A DNA stretch of 64,000 nucleotides from Paenibacillus plantarum (GTDB lineage Bacteria > Bacillota > Bacilli > Paenibacillales > NBRC-103111), in contig NZ_WHNY01000006.1 in the NCBI RefSeq assembly GCF_013141695.1, positions 1-64,000 on the forward strand, written 5' to 3'. Shown one piece after another: positions 46,239-55,305 of the stretch. Both the position numbers and the translations under genes were made by a program. The notes below the pieces were generated by a model. That model searched no databases and was not told the DNA's origin. It saw only the letters and a program-made list of their open reading frames with translations. Positions within the stretch are counted from its first letter, which is position 1, and each line of letters begins with the position of its first letter.

Positions 46239-47018
46239 TTACTGCCATACGATGAGGTCCAAGTACCACGTCATCAATGGGTCTCCGAAACAAAAACAGA
46301 TGAAACCAGCAACAGCGATGAAAGGACCATAGGGAATAGGTGAACGCCGATCCAGTTTACCTGAGGCGATTAGAGCCACACCGATGACGCTGCCGAGCAG
46401 CGCCGACAGAAAAATGCATAACAGCACGAGCTTGATTCCCATGACGAGTCCTACTAAAGCCATCAATCGAATATCTCCAAAGCCCATAGCTGGCTTCCCC
46501 ATCCAAGTTGCAGCAAGAGACACTGCGAGCAGTGTGCCCCCTCCAATTACGAATCCCAATGCATAGTGCCAAATTGGCAGAGGATGCACGAACAATCGCA
46601 GTCCCGTAAATAGCAGCATGGCTGGATAAATGATTTTGTTGGGCAAGAGCATGTAGGCTAGATCACTCACTGTCAGGATGAGAAGCACAGATATTAGTGG
46701 ATAAGCAATCCACAGTTCATTTACGCTGACTAGGAAAGGAAGAGCGGCAAATAAAACACCTCCTGCTAACTCTCCAACGATATACACAGGGGATATTGAT
46801 GATCCGCATGTGTGACATTTCCCTCTTCGGATAAACCATCCCAAGATCGGAATTAAATCAATCGCGTTAAGCTGGCGCCCACAACTTCCACAGCTAGATC
46901 GAGGGGCAACGACGGATATACCTTTCGGTACCCGAAGCCCAACGACATTAAAGAATGAACCGAACAATGCACCCACTATGAACAACAGAATTGTGTAACT
47001 CCATGCTTCCCACCCCAT
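46239..47018 (-). CDS. pilD: Prepilin peptidase / N-methyltransferase
   Basis: This membrane enzyme cleaves the leader of type IV prepilins and methylates the new N-terminus. The 259-residue product has the N-terminal four-cysteine zinc module (Cys43, 46, 68, 71) typical of bifunctional enzymes and the two catalytic aspartates of the aspartyl-protease family (VSDLAYMLLP, about Asp119; GFGDIRLM, about Asp182). Eight or so membrane helices are expected. GAGGGGG precedes the ATG. It serves the prepilins encoded upstream in the same run. Confidence 0.94.
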   Translation of the reverse strand: MGWEAWSYTILLFIVGALFGSFFNVVGLRVPKGISVVAPRSSCGSCGRQLNAIDLIPILGWFIRRGKCHTCGSSISPVYIVGELAGGVLFAALPFLVSVNELWIAYPLISVLLILTVSDLAYMLLPNKIIYPAMLLFTGLRLFVHPLPIWHYALGFVIGGGTLLAVSLAATWMGKPAMGFGDIRLMALVGLVMGIKLVLLCIFLSALLGSVIGVALIASGKLDRRSPIPYGPFIAVAGFICFCFGDPLMTWYLDLIVWQ

Positions 47019-47059
47019 TGCCTTACCCCCTCTAGATGTCTCACCTTAGCAATATTTAT

Positions 47060-48646
47060 TTAGAAATCTGCTTTTTTTGCATATTCACGATTGCTCACGG
47101 GCGCAGTCCCCAATTGAACCTGTAGCCAAGCAGCTAATTGATTAAAACTCTCAATGGTAACAGTTATAGATTGCTTTTGCCCGCTTGCCGTTGTCATATC
47201 AATCTCAATCTTATTCTCTGCTTCTGTACATACAACCAAGTATTGTGACATCTCACCATTCAAATCCTCGCTCCAGTTACACATAACACTGCTTGTGAAA
47301 TTTTTCATTGGTCCATTCCCCCTGAATAAATTAATGATCTTTCCGCCATTCACAGCTTTAAAGCCAACTTTATTCACGTCAGCCACTTCCTGAGACTTAG
47401 AAGACGTGCTTACGGGAACTTCTTCTTTGAATACTGGAACTTCATTAACTAGATCTTTCACTTCATAGCTGGATTCTAAAGATTCCATCTCCAAAGTGAT
47501 CTCATTGAGGTCATCTATGCTAAGTTCCATTGAGCTCGAATCAATATCTTCTACAATGGCTTCGACCTCTTGCTCTGCGATAGGGTTGTTCACCGTTATC
47601 GAAGAATCCTCGTACGCAATAACGCTTGCTTCTACCTGTTGCATTTGTTGTAGCACCTGCTGTTGCTCCAGCTGCCATTCCTGTTCCAAGTCACCTTGCA
47701 TCACAGCGGCCAGCCTCTCCATTTCAAGGAGACGATCCTCTTCTTCCGTTGATTGTGAATGTTCAGGCGTCTCATCCATGTGCATGTGATCCGAAGTCTC
47801 CAAAGCAACCTTAGATTCCTCCACCTCAGCAAACGCGAGCAGAACTTCCAGCGCATTGACAACCTGAGCAGGTTTGGCTGCAACTTTCTTTTCCTCCGTG
47901 ACGTAATTCTTCTGAGATTCTGGTTCCGTTTCCGTTACTGGCTCTGGTTCACCACTACTTTGTTGGAGTTCAACGACTTCAGGAATTTGCTCTTCCTCAT
48001 AAATCAGCTTACTGACGATCTCTTGATTGGATTGATTGGACTCGCTGCTCGACGAGATTTCTATCAAGATCTCCTCATCTTGCTTCGTAAGATGTAGCTC
48101 CTTCGGCTCAGCATATCCTTGATCAACGGCATGCAAACTTGCTGTTGGGACGGTAGCACCTTCGGCTAACTTAGCCTGTAATTCCATTTCCTCAATGAAA
48201 ACCGTCGCCTCTACAGCTTCGATTTCTACGGCTGCAGCTTCCGTGCGCTGCATGTCTTGCGGTATGAGATGGCCTATTACACGGGGAACACCATATTTTC
48301 GAACAATTTCATTCACGCGATTTGGTTTAAAAGGTTTCATCACATAGCCGTTTGCCCCAGCTTTCAATGCATCTGAGATGAGATCCTGCTGACTCATAGC
48401 CGAACAAATGAGAACGACTGCCGATGGATTGAGCTTACGAATTTCCTTCATCGCTTCAATTCCGTCCATTTCGGGCATCGTGATGTCCATCAGAACAATA
48501 TCAGGCTGAAGTTCCTCATACTTTTGCACAGCCTGTCTACCATTCTCTGCTTCTCCGACCACCTCATGACCATATTGCTTCAAAATATCAGTCAACATTT
48601 TCCGCATAAATTTCGTATCGTCAACGACTAGGATTTGGAATGACAT
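47060..48646 (-). CDS. CheY-type receiver fused to a long acidic/Gln-rich tail
   Basis: The 528-residue product begins with a complete receiver domain (1-120): acid pocket Asp9/Asp10, phosphoacceptor Asp54, Ser82 and Lys104. There is no DNA-binding domain. Residues of about 130-425 are rich in Glu, Gln and Ser and appear disordered, with repeated acidic stretches. A compact C-terminal segment (about 435-515; VMCNWSEDLNGEMSQYLVVC, then alternating beta-strand pattern) looks folded but I do not recognise it. AAGGAGG is well placed before the ATG. It lies between the PilX-like and PilD genes, so it probably relays a signal to the pilus machine, perhaps from the neighbouring receptor. Confidence 0.8.
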   Translation of the reverse strand: MSFQILVVDDTKFMRKMLTDILKQYGHEVVGEAENGRQAVQKYEELQPDIVLMDITMPEMDGIEAMKEIRKLNPSAVVLICSAMSQQDLISDALKAGANGYVMKPFKPNRVNEIVRKYGVPRVIGHLIPQDMQRTEAAAVEIEAVEATVFIEEMELQAKLAEGATVPTASLHAVDQGYAEPKELHLTKQDEEILIEISSSSESNQSNQEIVSKLIYEEEQIPEVVELQQSSGEPEPVTETEPESQKNYVTEEKKVAAKPAQVVNALEVLLAFAEVEESKVALETSDHMHMDETPEHSQSTEEEDRLLEMERLAAVMQGDLEQEWQLEQQQVLQQMQQVEASVIAYEDSSITVNNPIAEQEVEAIVEDIDSSSMELSIDDLNEITLEMESLESSYEVKDLVNEVPVFKEEVPVSTSSKSQEVADVNKVGFKAVNGGKIINLFRGNGPMKNFTSSVMCNWSEDLNGEMSQYLVVCTEAENKIEIDMTTASGQKQSITVTIESFNQLAAWLQVQLGTAPVSNREYAKKADF

Positions 48647-48681
48647 TGAAGGTACCTCCTTCCAGAATGGTTAATCTGTAG

Positions 48682-50571
48682 TTACTTGATGTATTTGACG
48701 TTTTTCACAAACACGTTAAAATTGTCTGTCGTTGGGATGCCGTCTGGCGGTTGATCATAGAGATTATCATCATAGAAAATCTGCAGCCTTGATGGTTTGG
48801 AATTGTCCAATTGCACTTCAGGTACTTCTCTAGTCCATGGTGCACTCCCTTGATACTTGGAAACGGAGCTGCCAGCTGTAGTCAATTCACCTCTCACTGC
48901 ATTGAGTTCTACGCCTCCAGCACCGCCATGTATACCGCCAGTCAGTCTCATCTTCGAAATGACCCCATATAATCGAATTCCTTGCTTCGTGTAGAAGAAA
49001 GCGCGAACATTCTCATCATCGGTGTTTGTGCTATTACCCAGCACGATCTCCCCTGAGGCGACAACAATAAGCGGTGTTAATGAAGGGTCTGGGGTCTCCT
49101 CCGTGTTTTTATTAATTGAAGTCATCTGTTTTAACTCTACGTTACCCTGTACATACACGGTACCTTGCAGCCATACATTTCCAATGATCTTCAGATCACC
49201 TTTGATATACATCGTGCCATTTGGAAAACGAAATCCATTATTCAGTGTCACGTTGCCATCAATGGCTAAGAATTTTCCTGGTTCCACAGAAAGTTCGCCG
49301 CGAAGATCCGTCGCTACTAAATTAGGATCTGGCGACTTCACATAAAGGGAACCTTTCTTCAGTTTGAGTTTCGATGCGTCGTTCGCCATGGTAAGCACAC
49401 CATTATTAATGAACAGATCAGCCTCGTTAGTGGCTGATGCTTCATCAAAAACATTCACCTCACCATCAACAGTTACCCATTGATCGTTGTACAGCTTACT
49501 ACTCGTCAAATTTTGAAACAATGGCGGCAACTCAATTATTGCTGGATCCGGTGCTGAATACCCGCCTAAAGCAGCTAACTTGGTTGTTAAATCGGTCTGT
49601 GTTTTACTAGTGACATACCCCTCAACATCTACTTCAATGTCCGCATCCAGCGTTGGATCTTCTAATGGAAAATATTGCGGTCTAAAATAATCGGGTTGCA
49701 CAAATTCACTTGTTTGCGTGAGCGGCGGGAATTCAGTCAATCCATCCGACCGGGTAAAATTAAATTTCCCTGGCGCTATTGTATCGCTGTCTCCGTCCAC
49801 TCGAATGAAACCGCGAATCTCAGGTCGTCCTGTTTGAATCCCATATTTGCTTCGATTCGCACCACTGGTTGTACCTGTGAATAAAGCCTCATCCCGTACA
49901 TACAAATGATTGGCTACAAAAATGTCTCCTTTGATCGAAGGTGTTCCATTTAGTACCAAATCACCGCTTGATGAGACCGGATATCGAAACACAGGGTTAA
50001 TCGTACTCACATAAACGGTCATCTCTTTCGTAACAATCGTAGTGGGAGTGCCCCCCATCATACCTCGAGAAGTTATCGTGAATTTGCGAACGTAGGGAGC
50101 ATCAGGGATTGCCAAAGGCTTTTTCGTCGGTGATTCTGGATTCGTGGGCTCTGCAAGAACAATATCAACTTGATATGTCCCTTTCTTCGCTTCAACGACA
50201 ACCCCATTCTTGTCATTTGAATTCTGAGAATCTCCTGCATGCTTATCAATAAATGGAAGCATCAACAAGAGTTGATTCTCTACATTGCGAACTCGATTCC
50301 GATAGTTCGTCCCACCAATCGTTTCACCATTGGCGACGGCTCTGCGGATTTGGGCAAGTGTATCGTCCAGCCCTTTCTGTGCAATCGCCTCCGCTTGAAC
50401 ACTTGACTCTGTCGTGGCTGCTTGAATTGCACCTCCACGAAGTACGCTCATAAGGATAAGACCCATCATGGTCATTAAAACAACGGCAAGTAAAGCGATG
50501 ACTAGCGCTGATCCTTCCTCATTATGCATCCTCTGTTGGAGGCCGTTATTGTCTTTATTCATAGCGTTCAA
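48682..50571 (-). CDS. Large PilX-like minor pilus protein
   Basis: The 629-residue product has a PilX-type N-terminus: EEGSALVIALLAVVLMTMMG forms a hydrophobic helix as in pilins but with GSALV in place of the usual G|F/M-T-L-x-E. The remaining 560 residues are predicted beta-rich, with a series of short hydrophobic strands (GSLYVKSP, VTLNNGFRFP, GTMYIKGDLKIIGNVWLQGT, GTVYVQGNVELKQM) suggesting a beta-helix like that of bactofilin or polymer-forming proteins. PilX proteins are usually 150-200 residues. TTG start at 50571 with GGAGGAGG upstream. It is a candidate pilus tip or surface adhesin; function is inferred. Confidence 0.75.
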   Translation of the reverse strand: MNAMNKDNNGLQQRMHNEEGSALVIALLAVVLMTMMGLILMSVLRGGAIQAATTESSVQAEAIAQKGLDDTLAQIRRAVANGETIGGTNYRNRVRNVENQLLLMLPFIDKHAGDSQNSNDKNGVVVEAKKGTYQVDIVLAEPTNPESPTKKPLAIPDAPYVRKFTITSRGMMGGTPTTIVTKEMTVYVSTINPVFRYPVSSSGDLVLNGTPSIKGDIFVANHLYVRDEALFTGTTSGANRSKYGIQTGRPEIRGFIRVDGDSDTIAPGKFNFTRSDGLTEFPPLTQTSEFVQPDYFRPQYFPLEDPTLDADIEVDVEGYVTSKTQTDLTTKLAALGGYSAPDPAIIELPPLFQNLTSSKLYNDQWVTVDGEVNVFDEASATNEADLFINNGVLTMANDASKLKLKKGSLYVKSPDPNLVATDLRGELSVEPGKFLAIDGNVTLNNGFRFPNGTMYIKGDLKIIGNVWLQGTVYVQGNVELKQMTSINKNTEETPDPSLTPLIVVASGEIVLGNSTNTDDENVRAFFYTKQGIRLYGVISKMRLTGGIHGGAGGVELNAVRGELTTAGSSVSKYQGSAPWTREVPEVQLDNSKPSRLQIFYDDNLYDQPPDGIPTTDNFNVFVKNVKYIK

Positions 50572-50597
50572 TACATGCCTCCTCCAATCCGTTACAT

Positions 50598-51137
50598 TTA
50601 ATCATTACGGAATAGTGGGATTTGCGAATCAATGATCAGTTTCGGGTTGTCTGCTAACTTAAACTGATCCGCATTAATTCTGGCATACTCAAGTGTAACT
50701 TGAACACGGTCATGATTTTGACTCGCTTCACTTAAGCTGCCCTCTCGAATTGTAAAATTGCTTCCTAATTGGAAAACACGTTTAACAACATTCGTTCCAG
50801 CTTCCCTAATTTCGATTTTCCCACCGCCGGTTGGATTCGGCATGACTTCCATTTCATAGAGATCAATATATATGTTCGGGTCATCATTCTTTTTCGCATA
50901 ACGAATAATCTTCTTATCCGTCCCTTCATCTTGAACGTAGATCGCTTCTTTCAGTTCCGAAATAATCTGGCTGTATAACCCGTCTCCTTGATTACGCATC
51001 TGGGTTTCCATCGTGACTCGTTTATACATCGACACGCCCATTAGCATAAAAGAGTACAGGATGGAGGCTACCATGCCGAAGATCAGCAAGGCAGCCAGAA
51101 GCTCAATTAATGTCATCCCTTTCTCATTGCGCTGCAT
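50598..51137 (-). CDS. Type IV minor prepilin (PilW-like)
   Basis: The 179-residue product has a short leader and the class III cleavage site KG|MTLIE (after Gly7, Glu at +5), followed by a hydrophobic helix (LLAALLIFGMVASILYSFML) and a soluble head. The N-terminal helix packs into the pilus core. PilW-type minor pilins prime assembly. AAGGTGG stands before the ATG. It lies between PilV-like and PilX-like genes with small gaps. Confidence 0.85.
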   Translation of the reverse strand: MQRNEKGMTLIELLAALLIFGMVASILYSFMLMGVSMYKRVTMETQMRNQGDGLYSQIISELKEAIYVQDEGTDKKIIRYAKKNDDPNIYIDLYEMEVMPNPTGGGKIEIREAGTNVVKRVFQLGSNFTIREGSLSEASQNHDRVQVTLEYARINADQFKLADNPKLIIDSQIPLFRND

Positions 51138-51143
51138 GAGGCG

Positions 51144-51674
51144 CTACCACCTTTTGATAAGATACGTATCGAGTGTCGTTGATGATTTCGCTGAAGGTGC
51201 ATCGAGAGAATCTTCGTTCGACCAATATACAGTAACGAGCATTTGAGCCAAATAGTCATCTGAATCATTACGAAACGGATCCGCAGCCTCCCAGCGAGCG
51301 TAGCTCTTCTCAAGTTCAACCAAATACCGATACGTTGTACCATTGATCTCCGTTGAGGCCAACCTGCCTTTCATTAACTCCGACCCATTACTCGATAAGT
51401 CACCAGAAAATTTGGGACTGCTTGTCAGCTGCGACACAATGGCGTCTTTATAGCCATTCTTGAAGTAATCGCGCAGCTCAGCTGCTTTTAATCGAGCTAA
51501 ATTGGCACCGATTATTTTGCGGCTTTCTTGCGCGGATTTATCAACAGCTGAGGTGAAATACCCCATCAACGTGACGCTGATAATCGACATAATCGTCACA
51601 GCAATCAAGATTTCCACGAGTGACATACCGTCTTCATTAGGCCCCACTTGCTTCAAGCATTCATTGCGGCGCAC
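51144..51674 (-). CDS. Type IV minor prepilin (PilV-like)
   Basis: The 176-residue product carries a 16-residue leader and cleavage site DG|MSLVE (Glu at +5), then a hydrophobic helix (ILIAVTIMSIISVTLMGYFT) and a soluble head. GTG start with GAGGAGG 7 nt upstream. It is the first of three consecutive minor-pilin genes. The assignment as PilV-like rests on order and the leader, not on head-domain similarity. Confidence 0.83.
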   Translation of the reverse strand: MRRNECLKQVGPNEDGMSLVEILIAVTIMSIISVTLMGYFTSAVDKSAQESRKIIGANLARLKAAELRDYFKNGYKDAIVSQLTSSPKFSGDLSSNGSELMKGRLASTEINGTTYRYLVELEKSYARWEAADPFRNDSDDYLAQMLVTVYWSNEDSLDAPSAKSSTTLDTYLIKRW

Positions 51675-51710
51675 CGTAAGTCCTCCTCACTACCTCACCG
51701 ATTTGCCAGT

Positions 51711-54089
51711 CTAGTTGTTGTTTTGCTCGGTATCGAATTTAACGATCAGTGGCTGCTGAACCATTTCGACATTCGAACTGTCGATTAATTTTAAAAAGAC
51801 ATAATATGTTCCGGATGTCGTGTTCGTTTTGGTTGTCACCGTTAATCGCTTCGATGCCAATGGTTTCCATCCATTTGCTTCCGGCGTCGTTGATGTCTGT
51901 TTAATCACGTAATACATATTTTTCAACGTGAAACCATGCTCGATGTGACTACCGAATGTACGATCGGATACAGGATACTTCTCGTCCACCACAGCAACAC
52001 TTACGGGTTTATCTGAAATATCACCAGTATTATAGTTCATGCCTTTGAGCGTAGCCGCCAAACCTGGATTAACCACAAAATATTCAGGTGCTTCAACTGT
52101 TGTAGTTGTGCCTCCCATTGAAGTGGCTTCAAAATAAATTTGATGCCAGCCTTGCCGTTTCTCAGCCGTATCGAAACCTGCCACATCGCTCAATCGAAAC
52201 GCATAGGTGTTGCCATTCTTCGTCATTTTCGATGAGCTAGAAGAAATAGAAAGTGATTTGTTGTCGAACCATACTTTCACACTCGTTACTGGACTTAGAT
52301 TATCGGTTGCCGTGATATAAATGATGCCGTCATCTGTTGGATTTACAATATTATGGCTCCAGCTAATCATAGGCCCTGTGCTATCTAAGGAAACATTTCC
52401 GGTTGCGACAGCACCAGCAATAGGAATCGCAGCACTACCACTTATCGCATTAGTGAACGCACGCGTTTTGAAATTCACACTATTACCATCAGGAATGACC
52501 ACTCCGTTTGTTGTTTGTGATTGCCAATTGCCATTATCAACGGATATCTCATAACCCGCTAGATAAGCCCCTTGGAAATCATCATTCGCATACACAGTTG
52601 TGCTCGGCAGTTGTGTGCTTGAACCCGATACCAATCGGAGGTTTCCAGGACCCTTGTGCCAACCATTTTCACTTATCGGCTTCCCATTCCCATCAACAAG
52701 TTCATAGGTTCCAGGCGCTGTTGGCTTCAAATCAAATTGATCTGTCGTCCCATCCTTGTAAGTAATGCGAACGATGGAATGAATTTCTGTATCAATAAAA
52801 TGAATATCCGAGATGGCTACCTTCTTCTTATTAATCGTCCATTGTTTTTGTTTATCACTAGCTCGTAGACGTTGCAGTTCTCCTTGACTATTCCCGATAT
52901 ACACATTGCCATATTTATCAACCACACGAACACTGACAGAGAGTTGCGTTCCAAAATTGATATTGAACTGTCGATTAGCATTACATGCATCTTTGTAAGT
53001 CACCTTCGCATCTTGCAGTGGATAGTCACCTGCTGCTGTATCTGGAATTAATTTAATGGTTAGATCGATCTTGTCTTGGTCAAAAGGAAAATTAATGTCA
53101 CCTACGTTGACCACAACTTCGCGTGTTGCAGCTTCATACCTTACATTCGAGGCATTCTCACCAGGTGCCAAGATGAACCCAGCTGGGATGGGTTGACGAA
53201 GCGTCACGGTTTTGAGTTGAGCTGGCGCTTCAATTGTTTTCGCAATATTGTCAAAAATCGCGGAAAGTTGGCTCGCAGAACTCGCTTCATAAGCGGTTCC
53301 GCCCGTCTTTGTTGCAATATATTGCAACAAATCTAGATCAATTTCATCAGAGCCAGCTGTAGCCAAAGCAATTGTATATACTTTGATACCAAGACCTGCT
53401 AGTACATCAGCATCTGCTCTTGCAGCATTCGCAGCACTTGTTTCTCCGCTTTTTTGTTTATTACCGTCGTTCTCATCCGTCCAAACTGTTGCTTTGCCGT
53501 CTGTTAGTAAAATTATTTGTTTCACGGGCTTCGTTCCACTCGCCGTTAACATCGTCTTTGCCTTCGCAAGTCCATCGTCAATATTGGTAGAGCCATCAGC
53601 GACTAATTTATTAATTTCGGTTTGAACTTTCGCATAATCCGTTGTCAAATCAAGTACTTTGGACGCCCCAGAACTAAATTTAATGAGTCCTAGACGGTCA
53701 CCCATGTTTACTGTTTTAAACTTATTAGTTAACGTAGTAGAAGCACTTTTTAAAATATCCAAACGAATGGGGGTTTTGCTATCATTTTTGTTCATATGGT
53801 AATCCATACTTCCAGATACGTCAGCTACAAAAGCAATATCAACCGCATCCCGTGTTTGCATCACTGTATGTGTACCACTCGGGTCTAGCGTGTAATTAAT
53901 AGTAACCAATTGATTCCGTTCAACACTTGTTACGGGTACATTTCCCACACCGCTAATCGCTAAGCAACCATTGTCTACCTCAGCCCCATATACGGTATTC
54001 GTTCCAACGAAGACAGGAAGCATACTCGTGAGCAACATACCCGTCAACAAGATCGCACTTTTCTTTTTCGCTTTTTGATACCAATGCAT
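51711..54089 (-). CDS. Secreted von Willebrand factor A domain protein
   Basis: The 792-residue product has a signal peptide (AILLTGMLLTSMLPVFVG) and a VWA domain whose metal-ion-dependent adhesion site DVSGS (Asp90, Ser92, Ser94) and later ILLTDGKA are intact. The C-terminal 500 residues look like several Ig-like or beta-sandwich units. There is no LPXTG anchor or SLH domain. I chose the ATG at 54089, which has AAAGGAG 9 nt upstream; the longer frame begins inside the preceding gene. By position in the pilus cluster and its VWA domain it may play the part of PilY1, a tip-associated adhesin or mechanosensor, but there is no PilY1 propeller. Confidence 0.82.
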   Translation of the reverse strand: MHWYQKAKKKSAILLTGMLLTSMLPVFVGTNTVYGAEVDNGCLAISGVGNVPVTSVERNQLVTINYTLDPSGTHTVMQTRDAVDIAFVADVSGSMDYHMNKNDSKTPIRLDILKSASTTLTNKFKTVNMGDRLGLIKFSSGASKVLDLTTDYAKVQTEINKLVADGSTNIDDGLAKAKTMLTASGTKPVKQIILLTDGKATVWTDENDGNKQKSGETSAANAARADADVLAGLGIKVYTIALATAGSDEIDLDLLQYIATKTGGTAYEASSASQLSAIFDNIAKTIEAPAQLKTVTLRQPIPAGFILAPGENASNVRYEAATREVVVNVGDINFPFDQDKIDLTIKLIPDTAAGDYPLQDAKVTYKDACNANRQFNINFGTQLSVSVRVVDKYGNVYIGNSQGELQRLRASDKQKQWTINKKKVAISDIHFIDTEIHSIVRITYKDGTTDQFDLKPTAPGTYELVDGNGKPISENGWHKGPGNLRLVSGSSTQLPSTTVYANDDFQGAYLAGYEISVDNGNWQSQTTNGVVIPDGNSVNFKTRAFTNAISGSAAIPIAGAVATGNVSLDSTGPMISWSHNIVNPTDDGIIYITATDNLSPVTSVKVWFDNKSLSISSSSSKMTKNGNTYAFRLSDVAGFDTAEKRQGWHQIYFEATSMGGTTTTVEAPEYFVVNPGLAATLKGMNYNTGDISDKPVSVAVVDEKYPVSDRTFGSHIEHGFTLKNMYYVIKQTSTTPEANGWKPLASKRLTVTTKTNTTSGTYYVFLKLIDSSNVEMVQQPLIVKFDTEQNNN

Positions 54090-54105
54090 AGTTACGAACT
54101 CCTTT

Positions 54106-55305
54106 CTACACCAAATGAATGATTCTCGAGATGACTTTGAAAGCTTCAGCACGAGTGAGAGACCCTTGAGGTCTGAACGAACCATCTTCATAACCGCCAA
54201 CAATACCTGCATGTATCACATTTAGAAGAGATGCTTTATTTCCGTCAGTTAAGCTTGCGATATCTGTGAATTCACCAGTGCCAGATCCACCCTTAACGGC
54301 ATATTTTTGCAAAATGCGATCAACGAGACCAACCATTTCAATGCGCGTAATGGGTAAATCCGGAGAAAAATTCAAATCTACGGGTTTCAAATCCAGCAAA
54401 CCCATAGCTTGCGCAGAAGCAACCATGCTGGTTGACCAATGTTTTCCCATATCCTCGTAACCTTTGACAGGTGTTTGGACAGGTTCAATCCCTAATGACT
54501 TAACAACAAGTGTGACAAACTCTGCTTTCGAAAGCGTACGATTCGGACGAATGGTGTGATCCTCATACCCATCGATAATGGATTTCTGCATTAGATCAAG
54601 GATGTCATCCTTCGCCCAATGGGTTAGTGCATCACTAGGAATTGCGCTTACGGCCGTTTGTTTCCATGTACGCAGCGTTGGTACAACATCTGGCATGTCA
54701 GGTAATTTCTTGACTGAGCCCAGTGATGGTGCGACGGCGCGATCAGGATCCTGAAAAACGATACCATACACGTTGATTAAGCCATTCGATGATACCTTTG
54801 TACTGCCATCTCGAGCTGTCTCTGCATCCGTAGGGATGTTCGCCCAAGGCACTTTGCCAAGGTATGCTTTGATACGATAGGACTCTTGGGATGCGCTTTC
54901 AAAGTACGAACGTGTCGTCTCTTCGACGTCAGTGGCATGGAAATCAAGTTTACCTGACACATTTACACCGATTTCATCCCAAAACACGAGCAAATCATTG
55001 TAATCTCGTGCGATTGCTCCCGTCCATATTTTCACATGTGCGCCAGAAGCATCTACGCTAGTAACAACTGCATAAGGTTCTTTGGAAATAATCATACCGA
55101 CCTGCCAACCTGCTGGTGAAAGCTTCATGTTCTCGTATTGTTGACTGCGCGCTTCATTATCGAGCCCTTTTAATATGGCGAATGGATTGCTCGCTTGCAC
55201 ACTGACTGTTGAATTAACTGCTGCTTCACTTGCGAGAACGGCTGTTGGTGAGAGAATGGATACGACAAGAAGAGCAGTAATGAGTGCATGTTTATTGGTT
55301 TTCAT
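54106..55305 (-). CDS. SLH-domain protein encoded in the pilus cluster
   Basis: The 399-residue secreted protein has a signal peptide (ALITALLVVSILSPTAVLAS), an N-terminal domain of about 170 residues that I do not recognise (SPAGWQVGMIISKEPYAVVT), and three C-terminal SLH domains (about 225-395; SIIDGYEDHTIRPNRTLSKA and GIVGGYEDGSFRPQGSLTRA). SLH domains bind secondary wall polymer. AGGAG precedes the ATG, which follows pilT's stop without a gap. Its place between pilT and the VWA gene suggests it links the pilus to the cell wall; that role is inference. Confidence 0.85.
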   Translation of the reverse strand: MKTNKHALITALLVVSILSPTAVLASEAAVNSTVSVQASNPFAILKGLDNEARSQQYENMKLSPAGWQVGMIISKEPYAVVTSVDASGAHVKIWTGAIARDYNDLLVFWDEIGVNVSGKLDFHATDVEETTRSYFESASQESYRIKAYLGKVPWANIPTDAETARDGSTKVSSNGLINVYGIVFQDPDRAVAPSLGSVKKLPDMPDVVPTLRTWKQTAVSAIPSDALTHWAKDDILDLMQKSIIDGYEDHTIRPNRTLSKAEFVTLVVKSLGIEPVQTPVKGYEDMGKHWSTSMVASAQAMGLLDLKPVDLNFSPDLPITRIEMVGLVDRILQKYAVKGGSGTGEFTDIASLTDGNKASLLNVIHAGIVGGYEDGSFRPQGSLTRAEAFKVISRIIHLV

